Position numbers and translations under genes: made by a program. A stretch of 64,000 nucleotides of DNA from Canna indica. Lineage: Eukaryota; Streptophyta; Magnoliopsida; Zingiberales; Cannaceae. The notes beneath the pieces were generated by a model. It saw only the letters and a program-made list of their open reading frames with translations. It was not told where the DNA came from and did no database searches. How positions within the stretch are numbered: position 1 is the stretch's first letter; every line of letters begins with the position of its first letter. The stretch lies in contig CP136890.1 in assembly GCA_034359265.1 (NCBI GenBank), forward strand, positions 45,854,501 to 45,918,500, read 5' to 3'. Shown here piece by piece: positions 32,917 through 44,047 of the stretch.

Positions 32917-35458
32917 TTTTTTTTTTGCAACAAGGCAACTGAATTGTATTTATAATGAGAAAAGGTGTGTACATGAATAGTTCAGTAGCCAATCATCCTA
33001 GGTCAAAAGAGTCGCGAACCTCACCTTCGGTATAACCATCAGCAAGGTCGAGGCCCAAAACCTAGGGGTGATGGTCCCGCTACGATAAAAATGTAGCAAT
33101 CTAAAAGAAAAAACATCCCACAGCCCGGGAAAGGCACCCAAGTCATGATGACCTAAAACTCATAAAACAAAAATAAGCAGTAAGCAATAAGTTCCACAGC
33201 CCGAGAAAAGGCACACAAGTCGTAACGACGCTACGAGCAACAATAGAAATAGCAATAAACCCTAACTCCCACAGCCCGAGAAAGGCAAAAACATAAACTG
33301 ATAATAAATCGTAAATCACCGGTGATCATCAATAGTCAGTCAGTCTATCGGTGCCGGGGGGACACATCCTTTCCTGCTCTAAATATCATGAGTGATTGTG
33401 CCAACTAGGAGTTCCCAAGTCCTCTTTTGCTCATCATGTATTCTACGATTCCGTTCAGTCCAAATGTGATATATCGAAGAGGTCAGGATGAGTTGCCTAT
33501 GGGTTTTTAACTCAGAGGCTCCCTTGAAGTGATGAAAGAGCCACATCCGATTATTAGACCAAGTACTTCTACGAGGCCTCAGGTTCCACCTCTTGAGCAC
33601 CTCCTTCCAGACTTTATGCGAGTAATCACAGTCAAAGAAAATATGGTTCAAATCCTCGCAAGCCTTCTGACAGAGATAGCACATATTTGGGCCCTGCCGA
33701 CACCAAGCCTGCATACGATCAAAAGTAGGTAGTCTATTCCAAAAAGCTAGCCAAGCAATAAAAGAAAACCGAGGAATATGATTCTTGAACCACACCAACT
33801 CATGCCAGTCAACATTTGGCTTTGCAGAAGTCAAACTGTCGTACGCGGATTTGAGAGTGAACTTCCCAGAAGGGGAGGCACTCCAAAAGATATTATCCTC
33901 GCTATGATAGTTCAAGGTGTGAATATGGTGGACCTTTTGCCAAGCTTCAAAAAGGCAGGAACGTTGATAGCCAGTTATGTCCCATCCAGTATAAGGTCTG
34001 ATCAGTGCTACTTTATCTCCAGCAGATATGGGGACACTGTATGGATAGCGCTCCACAATATGAAAAAGAATGCCATCCGGATGCCAAGGTTCGTGCCAAA
34101 GCATAGTAGCTCTACCATTTCCAATCCTGTGCGTGACATGAGGCTACGCTAGGTGCCGTACATCAAAGATACTCCTCGTCACCCACGAAATTACAGACGG
34201 CGTACGGCGAGTCCAAAAGGAGTGCGACCTCAGGAAATTACTGTGCATCCATCTCACCCAAAGAGAATCTTGTTTGGAAGCAATGACCCATACATATCTC
34301 AGTAAGCATGCTTGATTAAGCTTTCTAACATTCCTCAATCATAGTCCACCTTTCTCCTTCGGTTTACATACTAAAAGCCAAGCAATCCTGTGATTGCATT
34401 TTTGACCTCTGCCAGACCAAAGGAAGCGAGCAAGGAGCTGTTCAATGCAGATAATTATCCGCTGAGGCAGTGAGAAAGAAGAGCACCAATATAAAATTTT
34501 CCCCATCAGTACGAATCTAATCATCTCCAAGCGGCCAGCATAAGATAGGCATGTACTAGTCCACCCATTTATCTTTGCTTCGATACTGTCAAGCAATGTC
34601 TGGCAGTCCTGGAAGGAAGGTCTAGACGATAGGAGAGGAACTCCCAAATATCGGACTGGAAGTGACCCGAAGGGCATACCCAAGGTTTCTGCAATAGACG
34701 CCCGCAGCTCTAAAGAAACCCCCGATGCGTATAGATGTGACTTGAGGTTGCTAGAGCGCAATCCAGATACCTGGTGGAAATGCGCCAAGCAGGTCCGAAT
34801 AGTGATGACCAACGTAAGGTCAGCTCTGGAGAATAAAAAGAGGTCATCTGCAAACATGAGGTGAGTAACTAACGGATCATTGCATCTGGGATGGGGGAAA
34901 GAGATCCCATAGTGACCTGACTGTCCAAAATATCTGAGAAATACTGCATCACCAGAATGAAAATATATGGGGCCATAGGACAACCTTAACGCAAGCCTCT
35001 ACTACTTTGAAAGAACCCACAAGAAGCACCATTAAGGTTCAAGGTGAACCTAGGATTTGAAATGCAGGCACTGATACACTCAATAAAATTTGCAGGAAAT
35101 CCATAATGTTTGAGAAGCTCAATAATGAAATCCCACCGGACAGAGTCATATGCTTTGTGAAGATCTATCTTAACTGCCATACGGGGAGGACCACGTTGTA
35201 GGTGATAGCCTGTCAAAAGCTCATGGCATAATGTAATATTTTCATGGATAAGCCTCCCTTTCAAGAAGGCATGCTGATTCGGTCCAATCAAATCCACAAG
35301 AGCCTTCTGAAGCCTATTTGCAAGAATCTTTGAAATAAACCTGTATAGCATTTTGCAAACTGAGATAGGTCTGTAATCAGCAAAGGATTCAGGATTTTTT
35401 TTCTTAGGGATTAGAGTAATGGATGTGATGTTAACTTCACTCAAAAGCCTTTTAGATG
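32917..35458 (-). mobile_element. LINE 1 (L1-type), 5'-truncated
   Basis: Minus-strand LINE. Its 3' poly-A tail is seen as poly-T at 32917-32926, followed by the family's GCAACAAGGCAA 3' end. The 3' UTR holds three copies of a CCCACAGCCCGGGAAAGGC motif (about 33117, 33192 and 33268). ORF2 starts inside reverse transcriptase at the G-rich 5' junction, so endonuclease is absent. No target duplication was found around it. Confidence 0.88.
33379..35444 (-). pseudogene. LINE ORF2: reverse transcriptase and zf-RVT domain
   Basis: Reverse transcriptase for target-primed insertion. Minus strand: NITSITLIPKKKNPESFADY, GPNQHAFLKGRLIHENI, VKIDLHKAYDSVRWDF, then a stop and frame change near 34985. The catalytic FADD lies at 34843-34854, then RYLGVPLLSSRPSF. 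The C-terminal zf-RVT region has CYLCQKACEDLNHIFFDC near 33620-33680 and ends with HIWTERNRRIHDE. At least three stops or frameshifts occur. Closely related to LINE 2. Confidence 0.88.
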
Positions 35459-35460
35459 TG

Positions 35461-35480
35461 GGGGTGGGGGGGGGGGGGGG
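35461..35480. repeat. G homopolymer at LINE/5S junction
   Basis: GGGGT followed by 15 G separates the truncated LINE from the 5S-like sequence. Its length may be uncertain in the assembly. Confidence 0.7.
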
Positions 35481-35595
35481 CGATCATACCAGCACTAATG
35501 CAACAGATCTCATCTGAACGACGAAGTTAAGCGTGCATGGGAGAGAGTAGTACTAGGATGGGTGACCCCCTGAGAAGTCCTAGTGTAGCACTCCT
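35476..35595 (+). rRNA. 5S rRNA-like sequence (probable pseudogene copy)
   Basis: The 120 bp follow the plant 5S rRNA layout: CGATCATACCAGCACTAATG at the 5' side, box A region GAAGTTAAGCGTGCATGGG, the AGAGTAGTACTAGGATGGGT core with box C GGATGGGTGACC, and GAAGTCCTAGTGTAGCACTCCT at the end. Compared with the angiosperm sequence as I recall it there are roughly a dozen changes. It is a single copy among transposons, next to a G run and tRNA-like heads. It may be a dispersed pseudogene or derive from a 5S-carrying element (Cassandra-type LTR or 5S-SINE), not from a functional array. Confidence 0.8.
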
Positions 35596-35603
35596 TCTTT
35601 AAA

Positions 35604-35945
35604 AATGCCAACTATGTGTAGCACAGTTGGTGATAACATATTATAAGTTACCTAGAGATCTAGGGTTCGATCCCTAGTATGATAATTTATTATGACTTTC
35701 TATCTGCCAACTGTGAGTAGCACAGTTGGTAGCAACATCTTGTATATTGTCTAAAGGTCTAATTTATTCTGCTAAAGCATTTTAATTAGGCTAATAATTT
35801 GGGCATAAGAAGTTGATGGGATAGTTATCTCATCGAGGAAAATAAATAAGAATTTTGTCAATTGTGGGTAGCACAGTTGGTGACAACATGTTGAACGTTG
35901 CCTAGAGATTTAGGGTTCGAACTCTAATATGATCACTTATTAAGA
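35604..35945 (+). mobile_element. Three tRNA-like (SINE head) units in tandem
   Basis: Three units share the pol III A box TAGCACAGTTGG, at 35619-35630, 35718-35729 and 35869-35880. Unit 1 has a perfect B box GGTTCGATCCC at 35664-35674, spaced as in a tRNA. Unit 3 has GGTTCGAACTC at 35914-35924. Unit 2 lacks a B box. Each starts with a CCAACT/TCAATT-GTG-G block. They look like tRNA-derived SINE heads; tails and target duplications are unclear. Confidence 0.6.
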
Positions 35946-35948
35946 GAA

Positions 35949-36204
35949 TTGCATTGGGGTTCCTGCCTTAACCGCACTAATGCTTGCTTCAAGTGGAGTC
36001 GAGTCAGACATTTCAAGAAGGACTGCCCTAAGGGAACTGGTCAGAAGCCTGAGCAGTCAAGGGGTAAAGCACCATTCCGGGCAAGAGACCACATGGGAGG
36101 TAGAGCGGGACATGACAGAGCGCTACCCTTCCTTGTTCGAGGAGCTGGTAATTCCTTGTTATTCAAGTAAATTCGAGAACGAATTTCCCTTAAGGGGGGA
36201 AGGT
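35949..36204 (+). pseudogene. Gypsy gag zinc-knuckle remnant fused to 3' polypurine tract
   Basis: Plus-strand frame reads ACFKWSRVRHFKKDCPK, a CCHC knuckle with its second Cys changed to Trp, then a basic linker. This passes without pol into the short 3' end typical before a gypsy LTR (FENEFPLRGE) and a purine tract TTAAGGGGGGAAGG just before the LTR at 36205. The element lost everything between gag and the 3' end. Confidence 0.65.
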
Positions 36205-38220
36205 TGTAAGACCCGAAAAAAGTTTCCTAATATAAAAATCTGTTTTGGTGCAGCGCGTCGGACCCGGGGGTAGTCAAGTCGAGCCTCAAGATCGCCTTGA
36301 GTGAAAAGGTATGACTCGACTAATGAATCATGAAGACTATTTGGATAATTAATTTTCCTTTTATAAAATCATACCTTAAATTAAGTCAACTCGAGTTATG
36401 TTATGGGTTGGGTTGGAACCCGAGTCCAGTTCGGGTTTAGTCGAGTTCCGAGTATGACTTAAGTGAGCCTTGAAACCATCTTTGGAAAGATGGTTGAGGT
36501 GATAAAACCCCCCCCCCATATGGCAGCCGTGCGACTCAACCATTGAGTTGCACAAGGCCGCAAGGGAGAAAGAGGAGAAGGAGCAAGGAGGGGGCTTGGG
36601 GCTTGGATCGATCCGAAATTCGCGTCATAGTCAAAAATTATCAAGTCGTCGTCACCCGATCCTTATTTCTTGGCGATCTAGGTGAGTGGTTAAGGCTTTA
36701 ATAGTTTGGGGGAGGCGGGTGGCCGAACCCTAGATGATAGGTCGAGTTCTCATGATTTTTTCCGACGATCCATGATTTCAACGATATGTACTCACTATTT
36801 TATGATGTTTCTTGTCGGATCTCACTGTCTTAATCATCGATCTACATATTTTTGGGGCTGCTGAGTCATGGGAAAAGGGGAAAGATCATGCCGAAATTTT
36901 CCCTGATTCCCCTGACGGCGAGAAGGCCCTTAGATGCCCTTATACTGCTATTTTGATGTAGTCCTTTGAACTCCTCACGTAATATGAAGCATGTCCCCTT
37001 TAAAGCCCCTTGAAGTGGCCGATTGAATCCTAAGATTCATGGAGAGGGTTTGGCCAAGGGTGAGGGGAAGGGTAAGTTGATCATTGGTATTTAAGAAGTA
37101 TGTGGAATTGAAGAGACAAGGTATAGCTAAAGTCTCTTCCATCTTTCCCTACCCAAGGACCTTGGCCGAGCATGGTTTCCCTTGCTCATGATTCGGCCAA
37201 GTTGGGGAGAGGAGGAGAGACTTGCCTTAGATGGAAATTTCATGATCTTAGGGATCACACATAGGGATATGACAATACTTAGGAAGAACATCAAACTTAC
37301 CAAGTAGCTTAATTGATTTGAATTGTAGAAATGCTAGATTATAACCATACTTAGCATTTGATCCTTAAACTTGGATGTTGACAATGTTACCATGTTTTAT
37401 AATTCATACATGTTATTTAAATTTATTACTACCTTGCCATGCTAGATAGTTGCTCCTTATTGTGCTAATATTCCTAAGGTAGTATAAGAATTGTTAGGTA
37501 TGTGCATTATGGTTATATATGATGAATGATGTAATATTTGAACATTTTTCTTTAAATTATGTATGCTGCCCTAAATGTTCTTGGATGGTATTCCAAGGTT
37601 GACTCATGGAAATTCTCACCTAAGACGCTGTAGAGGGCTAGTTAACATGTAAGGTGCTACTAGATGTTCATAGCACATTTATGGAAACTTAGATATGAGA
37701 CGATAACACTTCTATGACTGCTTGTATATTTTTAAAAACTTAGAGATTGCAGGTGCACATATACTAAAAGGGGCAGCATGAATTGTTGTCTCGGTAGCCG
37801 GACATGGCTAGATACGGGCAAAGGCCGGAAATGACCAATGCTCAGCTCGGCCAGTTGGGTCTAGAGGTACGCCAGCGGGCCGGCTAGGTGCCAGACCCCA
37901 GTTGGGTGGGACTAGCTATCCTTACCCCAGACGGTGTCTGGAGACTAGTGGCCATCCTAGTCGACGGCCCGGGAATGTTTGCTTGCATCTTGAGATGATG
38001 TGGCCGATGGCCAGTATGATACTACCTAATATGGTAGGGACTACTGTAGCCGGGATATATATTGCTATGAGTAGGCCCAAGGGCCGGATGCCAGAGGCGT
38101 GTTAAGCCAAGGTGGCAGGTTATCATGTACAATGGATACTCATGGATCCGTTGAGGGTCGGTAGTTGCATTTGAAACACACTTTACCTCCTTGTATATTC
38201 CTTTATTGCCTTGTAATATA
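36205..38220 (+). repeat. G2 gypsy 3' LTR, truncated
   Basis: Starts TGTAAGACCCGAAAA after a polypurine tract and matches 51916-53990. Homology stops near 38220, where it is fused to the gag of element C, so its last ~450 bp (ending GTGACA) are gone. A C homopolymer is at about 36508-36516. Confidence 0.8.
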
Positions 38221-38221
38221 T

Positions 38222-38591
38222 ACATTTGGTGATAGGACCTCATCATCATCATCGAAGAATGAAGAATGCGAGTATCAAGAAGATATGATTCACCCCGGAA
38301 GGATGTTGATGGAACTAATGGGAAAGCCTCTCGAAAAGAAGAAGGGCAAAGATAGACACATGTGCTTCCAATGCAACAAGCTCAGACACTTGGAGAGAGA
38401 TTGTCCTAAGTCCAAGCTCACCTCTCCATCATCCTCGAAGAAAGATAAAAGAAGGATGAAGAAGAAAACACTAATGGCCACTTGGGATGAAACCGAGTCA
38501 TCATCACCTTCAAGTGGGAAAGAAAGCTCAAGGGAGAATGAAAACCTTTGTTTCATGATAAAGGACAATGAGGTACCCACTATTACTATAG
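38222..38591 (+). pseudogene. gag: Gag of element C, first part (Ser-rich region and zinc knuckle)
   Basis: Reads GDRTSSSSSKNEE, then GRMLMELMGKPLEKKKGKD. The knuckle is CFQCNKLRHLERDC, keeping all metal ligands but with Gly before His changed to Arg. LMATWDETESSS and NLCFMIKDNEVPTITI follow. It is cut by the solo LTR at 38592 and resumes at 41307 as GGNIFTHEELENE. Confidence 0.85.
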
Positions 38592-41306
38592 TGTCACACT
38601 CCAAATGTAGGGTCACATGATCGGCCATGGTATACGTGCCTATACCCCGCAGCCTAACTCATGCACATGCCAACATCATAAACAACAAAGTAAATAACAA
38701 CTTTTAATAATAAAAGAACCAAAACATATTTTCATTTCAAAACACCAAGGTTTTAAATACATATCTCAAGTGCGGAAATAAATCGAAGAGCAATAGTTCT
38801 GCACTTTTGTTTTGGTATTTGGAGTTTTAAATACATTTTATTCAGTTTTATTTTCTAAAAGAACCACGGGACTACAACTCCAAATACCAAAACAAAAGTG
38901 CATGATAACCTACTACAGACTTGACTACAATCCCTAACTAGGACTGCTCTGAGATCATGTGGCTCCTCTGCCCTCCAGTTGCACCAAGTGCTCTAGCCCA
39001 CCTCACCGGTCAGGCTCTACAAAACAAAACAAAATAAAACAATGACAACGGGTGAGTTCAAAGAACTCAGTGAGCAATTTTACCAACCCCCACAAATTAA
39101 CATCACAAAGATAATAATAATATATCTATCTCTACAGAGGCAATGTCACAAAGATGTGACCAGCTACCAGGCCAACAGGCCACCCATGCCCACGACATCT
39201 AACTCTCCAAAGAGGTGCATCAGGCCGAAGCCCTACCATGCCCGAAGGCAACATCACCAACAAAAAGAGGTTCATCGGGCCGAGGCCCTACCATGCCCGA
39301 AGGCAACATCACCAACAAAAAGAGATGCATCAGGTCGAAGCCCTACCATGCCGAAGGCAACATCACCAACAAAAAGAGGTGCATCGAGCCGAAGCCCTAC
39401 CATGCCGAAGGCAACATCACCCACAAAAGAAGTGCATTGGGCCGAAGCCCTACCATGCCGAAGGCAACCGCACATACTAGAGAAGTGCATCAGGCAGAAG
39501 CTCTACCATGCCGAAGGCAACCACACATACTAGGATAATTGGGAAAGGCCATCCGAACTTATCCTGCAGATTGGGAATTTGGCATCCAACCACCCGGGCA
39601 TAGCCCGTAACCCGGCTCCTAATTGAGCCGCTCTGCCATTCCCAAGGATATGGTGCATCAAGACCTATTTCAAGATTCTCCTACGGTGTCCTAGGGGTGT
39701 CCTCATTATGAAGCGTCTCAACACTCCATACCCGACCCCTATCCCTTAGACCTGTAATGTCATGAACCCGTGTGGTTTTATTTCATGAATACCTTATAAG
39801 TTGGTTCATAACAAATTATGCTCACCCTTAACCCAATTTTAATTATATAATTAAAATTTAGATCATCTCAATTAGGGTTTTATTTTAGGGTTTTGTTTTA
39901 AGTTACTATTCTGCCCAGAATTGTTGTGTCTGACCCAAATATAGTCTCCAAAGTGTGTCCTATATTTTCAAACTATGTTTTCTGGTTGAAACGATAGGTT
40001 ACATGACTATATTCACACATACACACACATCACAGCAAATAAATTAAAATCAGCACAGATTCATCATCTCAGCATACAATTCCAGCATACTTATAGAATT
40101 AAATTCGAAAATTAACAGAAATTAAATCCTAAATTACCATTAGGATAGAATACTAATCTCAGAAATTAATTCACAGAAATCATGCTTTTCATCAAGATCC
40201 ACAAGAAACCACACACTTAAACCAAGAATCAAGCATTAAAATCAAGAACCCTCTTCTCAAGAACCCTTAATTAGTCATTATTAAGACCTTAATCCTACCA
40301 TATGATTTCTACCCAAAATCACAGATTTAATCCTAAGCATACAATCCACAAATCAAGAAACCAAATTGGAAGAATAAATCATGATTTGCACATCAAGAAA
40401 ACATGGCAAGAACTCAAAGAAAATCCAAGAACAAGACATAAATACTGAGCCGTCAAGAACGGCTTCAAGAAATTGATTAAAATCTCTAAGAGAGGGTAAA
40501 CCACTCACCTAATTAAGAAAAGGATTGGAGACGAGAATCCAATCGACGGCCTCCGATTTCGGCCTCGAAATCCGGCGACTGAACCCCAAAGAAGAGAAAA
40601 TAAGGTGGCGGCTCACTCCAAGCTGTCGGCTTGGAGAGAGGGAGAGAGGGGAAGAAGAGGGCAGCTCAGCTCCAAAGGGAAGAAGAGAGAAGGAAGGAGA
40701 AGGAAGCAGGCAGCTTGGCTCGGCTCGAAAGGAAAGGAAAAGAGAGAGAGGAGAGAAAAAGAAGCAGGCGGCTTGGTGGCTTGGCTCATAGGCGGCGGTT
40801 CCAAGGGGAAGAGGGAAAGGGGGATGATGGCTTGGCTTGGCTTGGCGGCTGGATCCCTTTCTCAACTTTTTGGATGGTTCTAAAATAGGAGCCACAAGGC
40901 ATGAGGGGTGGGGTGGGGGTGGGGGGGGAGGGAGGAGGGGGGGGGGGGTTATACTTCCCCCTAACCCCTTAAACCATTAATCCACAACCGGATCCACCTT
41001 AAGCCAAAATCAAAACCCGCTAACCCGATAGACTTAATTAATTTAATCAAACTTATTCTAATAAATCACAAGCAATTAATTAAATACACCCCTAATGAAC
41101 ATAATTAACAATTATGCACACACAACATCAAATGAAATAATTTCAACTACCCAAGTCTAAAATTCATAAATTCATATTCTACTTACCCGAGCTCGCAAGT
41201 TCGCTCCGGACCATGTGTCGACTTGGCTCGACCACGAACTAGTCCGCTAGGCTGGCAAATACACATAAAAGGAAAAATAATAAATTTAAATATCTAGGAT
41301 ATTACA
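38592..41306 (-). mobile_element. Gypsy solo LTR (family G1) in gag of element C
   Basis: TGTCAC...ATTACA is flanked by TATAG at 38587-38591 and 41307-41311. It is the most complete G1 LTR here (2.7 kb) and no internal domain is present. It carries a six-copy tandem repeat at 39215-39535 and a G-rich tract at about 40905-40948. The ORFs in its GC-rich part (40509-40895) are spurious. Confidence 0.93.
39215..39535. repeat. LTR minisatellite, 53-55 bp unit, about six copies
   Basis: Units begin at about 39218, 39273, 39328, 39382, 39435 and 39488 and share GCCCTACCATGCC and GAAGGCAACATCACC. The position corresponds to the 45-bp arrays in the other G1 LTRs, but the monomer is different. Confidence 0.9.
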
Positions 41307-41367
41307 TATAGGTGGAAACATTTTTACCCATGAAGAATTGGAAAATGAAATTGAGCATATGTGTGAA

Positions 41368-41555
41368 CTCGCTTGTGCTCAAGTGATAGTAGCATCCGGG
41401 TATGTTGTCTATTGATCTTGAGTTCAATCCCTAGTTGGAGCATTTTTTGCGCTTTTTTCACATCTTTATACATCTTGTAATACGCATTATGCGTATATTA
41501 CCACATTTATACTTTGTAATGGTTGTGTTATAAAACCAATTTTTTTTAAAAAAAA
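41368..41555 (+). mobile_element. tRNA-derived SINE with 18-bp target duplication
   Basis: 188 bp with A-box-like TGCTCAAGTGAT (about 41375-41386) and B-box-like GAGTTCAATCC (about 41420-41430) at tRNA spacing, then a 3' body and a T/A-rich end (41541-41555). Flanks ATTGAGCATATGTGTGAA (41350-41367) and 41556-41573 match in 17 of 18 bases. Inserted in the gag coiled coil. Confidence 0.85.
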
Positions 41556-41852
41556 ATTGAGCATATGTATGAAGAATAGTATTATTAGAAAAAGATTTAA
41601 GGAACTTAGAAAGGAAAATAAGTTGTTAGAACAAGAAAATGATGATTTCTTGCTTTCTTGTAATGATTTGAAAAGAAAAGTTGAATGCTTGGAAAATGAT
41701 AAAAGTTCCTTAGAAAAGAAAAATGTAGATCTACAAAATTTGAACGACTCATTGAAAATAGAAAATGCCTCATTATGCTTACAAATTAAAATTTTGAATA
41801 TTGGCATGTTATCATTAAAGAATGAGTTGCTTTCATTAAATGATAAAATGAA

Positions 41853-42318
41853 GGGTTAATTAATGAATATATCATGACTTTTACTGAAATTTCTAAATCT
41901 ATCATGACTTTTCATTTGTTTCAAATGCAGGCTTCAACTCTCGATTCGTTTCAATTATAGCACACCGTCAAACTCTGGTTAAGATTCCCGTTAAACTGCT
42001 GACCTGGCAACGATGACGTGTCTTAATAAGTCCAGTTAGCCATTAAGTTAATATAAAAAAATTAAATAGCTGACGTGTATTAGTAAGTACAACCAGCATT
42101 TTTTATTTAATTTTTTATATTAATTGAATGGATGATTGGACTTATTAAGACATGTCATCGTTGCTAGGTCAGCAATTTAACGGGAAACTTAACCAGAGTC
42201 TGACGATGTGCTACAATTAAAACGAATCAAGAGTTCAAGCTTGCATTTGAAACAAATGAAAAATCGTGATAGATTTGAGAATTTCGGTAAAACTCGTGAT
42301 ATATTCATTAATTAACCC
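41853..42318. mobile_element. Mutator-type foldback MITE
   Basis: Starts GGGTTAATTAATGAATATAT and ends with its inverted partner. The arms remain complementary for about 190-200 bp each (for example 41999-42038 against about 42132-42172), so the whole 466 bp folds back. The 9-bp duplication TAAAATGAA is at 41844-41852 and 42319-42327. No transposase. Confidence 0.88.
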
Positions 42319-42592
42319 TAAAATGAAAAATATGTATGCCCATGTCTCTCATGCAAAAATTTCTAAAGTATCTTCTCATGCTCATCCACATATTCATATC
42401 CATTCTTATGCTTCTACTATATTTAAGGGTCATTGTCTATGTTGTGTCATGTATGGATTGTGTCTAGAAAAGGAACCTCAATGCTAAATCATTTTGGGTT
42501 CCAAAAGTTTCTAACCCCCAAGGACCCAAAGAAATTTGGGTACCAAAGTTTTCATGCTTAAATATAGGGGGAGACACACTACACTTAAATGA

Positions 42593-43870
42593 AGACACAT
42601 TGATGGTTTAAAGTTGCTTGGAAATTAAAGAAAGATGAATTAACTTGATTGCAACTTTTTGACTAATGTGATCGATATCAACTCCTAACTCTACTCTTGC
42701 CTACATCATTATTGGAGTTTGATCACTCACTTAATACTTGATTGTCTTTGTGTTCACCCTTGATTAACATCTTTGTGGTATCAAGTTTTGGATTTCAATT
42801 TTTTATTTTATTTTCGGTCTCCTTAGAGGCCATTTATGACCTATAATGGATCTATGCAACCTTTGGTTTTGGAAACTTGGCTAATTGTGGCCGTGTTGGT
42901 TTTCAACCTTAGGAAGGGATTGAGATCTTGATTTTAAAATATTTTCACTTCTTGAGATCTCCTTGATTCATTTCAATTTCATTTTTTATTGTATCTTGAA
43001 AAATGAATCCCCACTAGTTAGCAAAACTTGATTCTTGAGAAATAAACTTGACTTCTCTTTGCTACCTAGTTTATGAACTTGCTAAGTAAAAAAATGCTTA
43101 TGGTGCTATCTATGACTCATTTACTTGCAAGATGAGCATTGATTAGGAGGCAACTTTTTTTCATGAATACATGCTAAACACTTGAAAATTCTATGAGGTA
43201 TTTGTTTCATCCTTGTACCATGTAGTATGATACCTCATAAAGCATGTAGAGACTCTTGTACCTTGCTCATGATAAAGTACTTAATTGTGTCTATATGAAA
43301 ATTCATGAGTATTTAGGAAAATGACATGTAGACAATTCCTTGATATACATGTTGACTCTTGAATGGAATTGTGCTAAGTTTGGGAGTCGTTGTAGTGATT
43401 CAAACTTAGTATACATACTTTGAATGATTACATCTTAGTAATACTTAAGTTTGAACAAAACTTGAAAGTCTCTTGAAAAATAAGTATCCTTTGATAAAGC
43501 AAAAATCTAAAAATTTCAGCAATTTATTAAAAAATACAGAAAATTATTTTTTTTGAAAATTCTTGTTTCTGCACTTTGCTTGAAAAATCTAGTTTCCACT
43601 GAAAAAGTTTCAAAAAGTTTCATTGATAATTCAATTTTATATGATTTTTGGCTCATCGTTTATAAAAAAATGGAAACTTAGTCTCTATCGAGTAAATGAC
43701 TTCCGAATATCCCATAGTTGTTTGTTTATAACCCTCTTGACATAACTTACACTTTGTGATATCATTGTGTTTATTATTTCAAAGTATCCTCGATATCATG
43801 TATGTTTAAAACTTGTCATTGGGTAACTAAAGGGGAGCCTAGAAATGCTTAACTTAGGCCATTTTTTATT
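42593..43870. other. Element C non-coding interior
   Basis: AT-rich sequence homologous to 2816-4024 in element A (reverse orientation) and to 56640-57580 in D, with no ORF that can be supported. Confidence 0.6.
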
Positions 43871-44047
43871 GATGTCAAAAGGGGGAGAAGAATTAAGACA
43901 TGGACATGCATATAGTTAGGGGGAGTTTACTCTAGATATGCATGTTGATAGGGGGAGCATTATACATTCACTTGATAAATGCTATGCTTGTTGATACATT
44001 CCTTAATGAATTATTGAGAAGTTTATCATCATCAAAAAGGGGGAGAT
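43871..44047 (+). promoter_or_regulatory. Cluster of polypurine tracts, element C
   Basis: Purine tracts at about 43876-43890 (AAAAGGGGGAGAAG), 43918-43924 (AGGGGGAG), 43951-43958 (AGGGGGAG) and 44034-44046 (AAAAAGGGGGAGA), the last against the 3' LTR. Confidence 0.72.

Larger units (their letters stand above)
41307..42592 (+). pseudogene. gag: Gag of element C, second part (coiled coil and second knuckle)
   Basis: Coiled coil LRKENKLLEQENDDFLLSCN...VECLENDKSSLEKKNVDLQ, then after the MITE NMYAHVSHAKISK. The second knuckle reads CLCCVMYGL, where Gly-His is lost, and the end is GPKEIW/VPKFS. Interrupted by a SINE and a MITE. The frame shifts near 42470-42500. Confidence 0.8.

Noticed and set aside
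35476..35595. A functional 5S rRNA gene locus
   Set aside because: Single divergent copy among transposons, with many changes and no tandem array. Kept only as a 5S-like sequence.
39042..39538. Overlapping ORFs with repeated 55-bp-based peptide units, on both strands
   Set aside because: They are produced by an LTR minisatellite whose unit length keeps several frames open. No initiation context or domain.
40509..40895. Antisense and sense ORFs in GC-rich LTR DNA, also 14186-14443 and 19475-19660
   Set aside because: Low-complexity purine/pyrimidine-rich LTR sequence keeps frames open on both strands. No domain seen.
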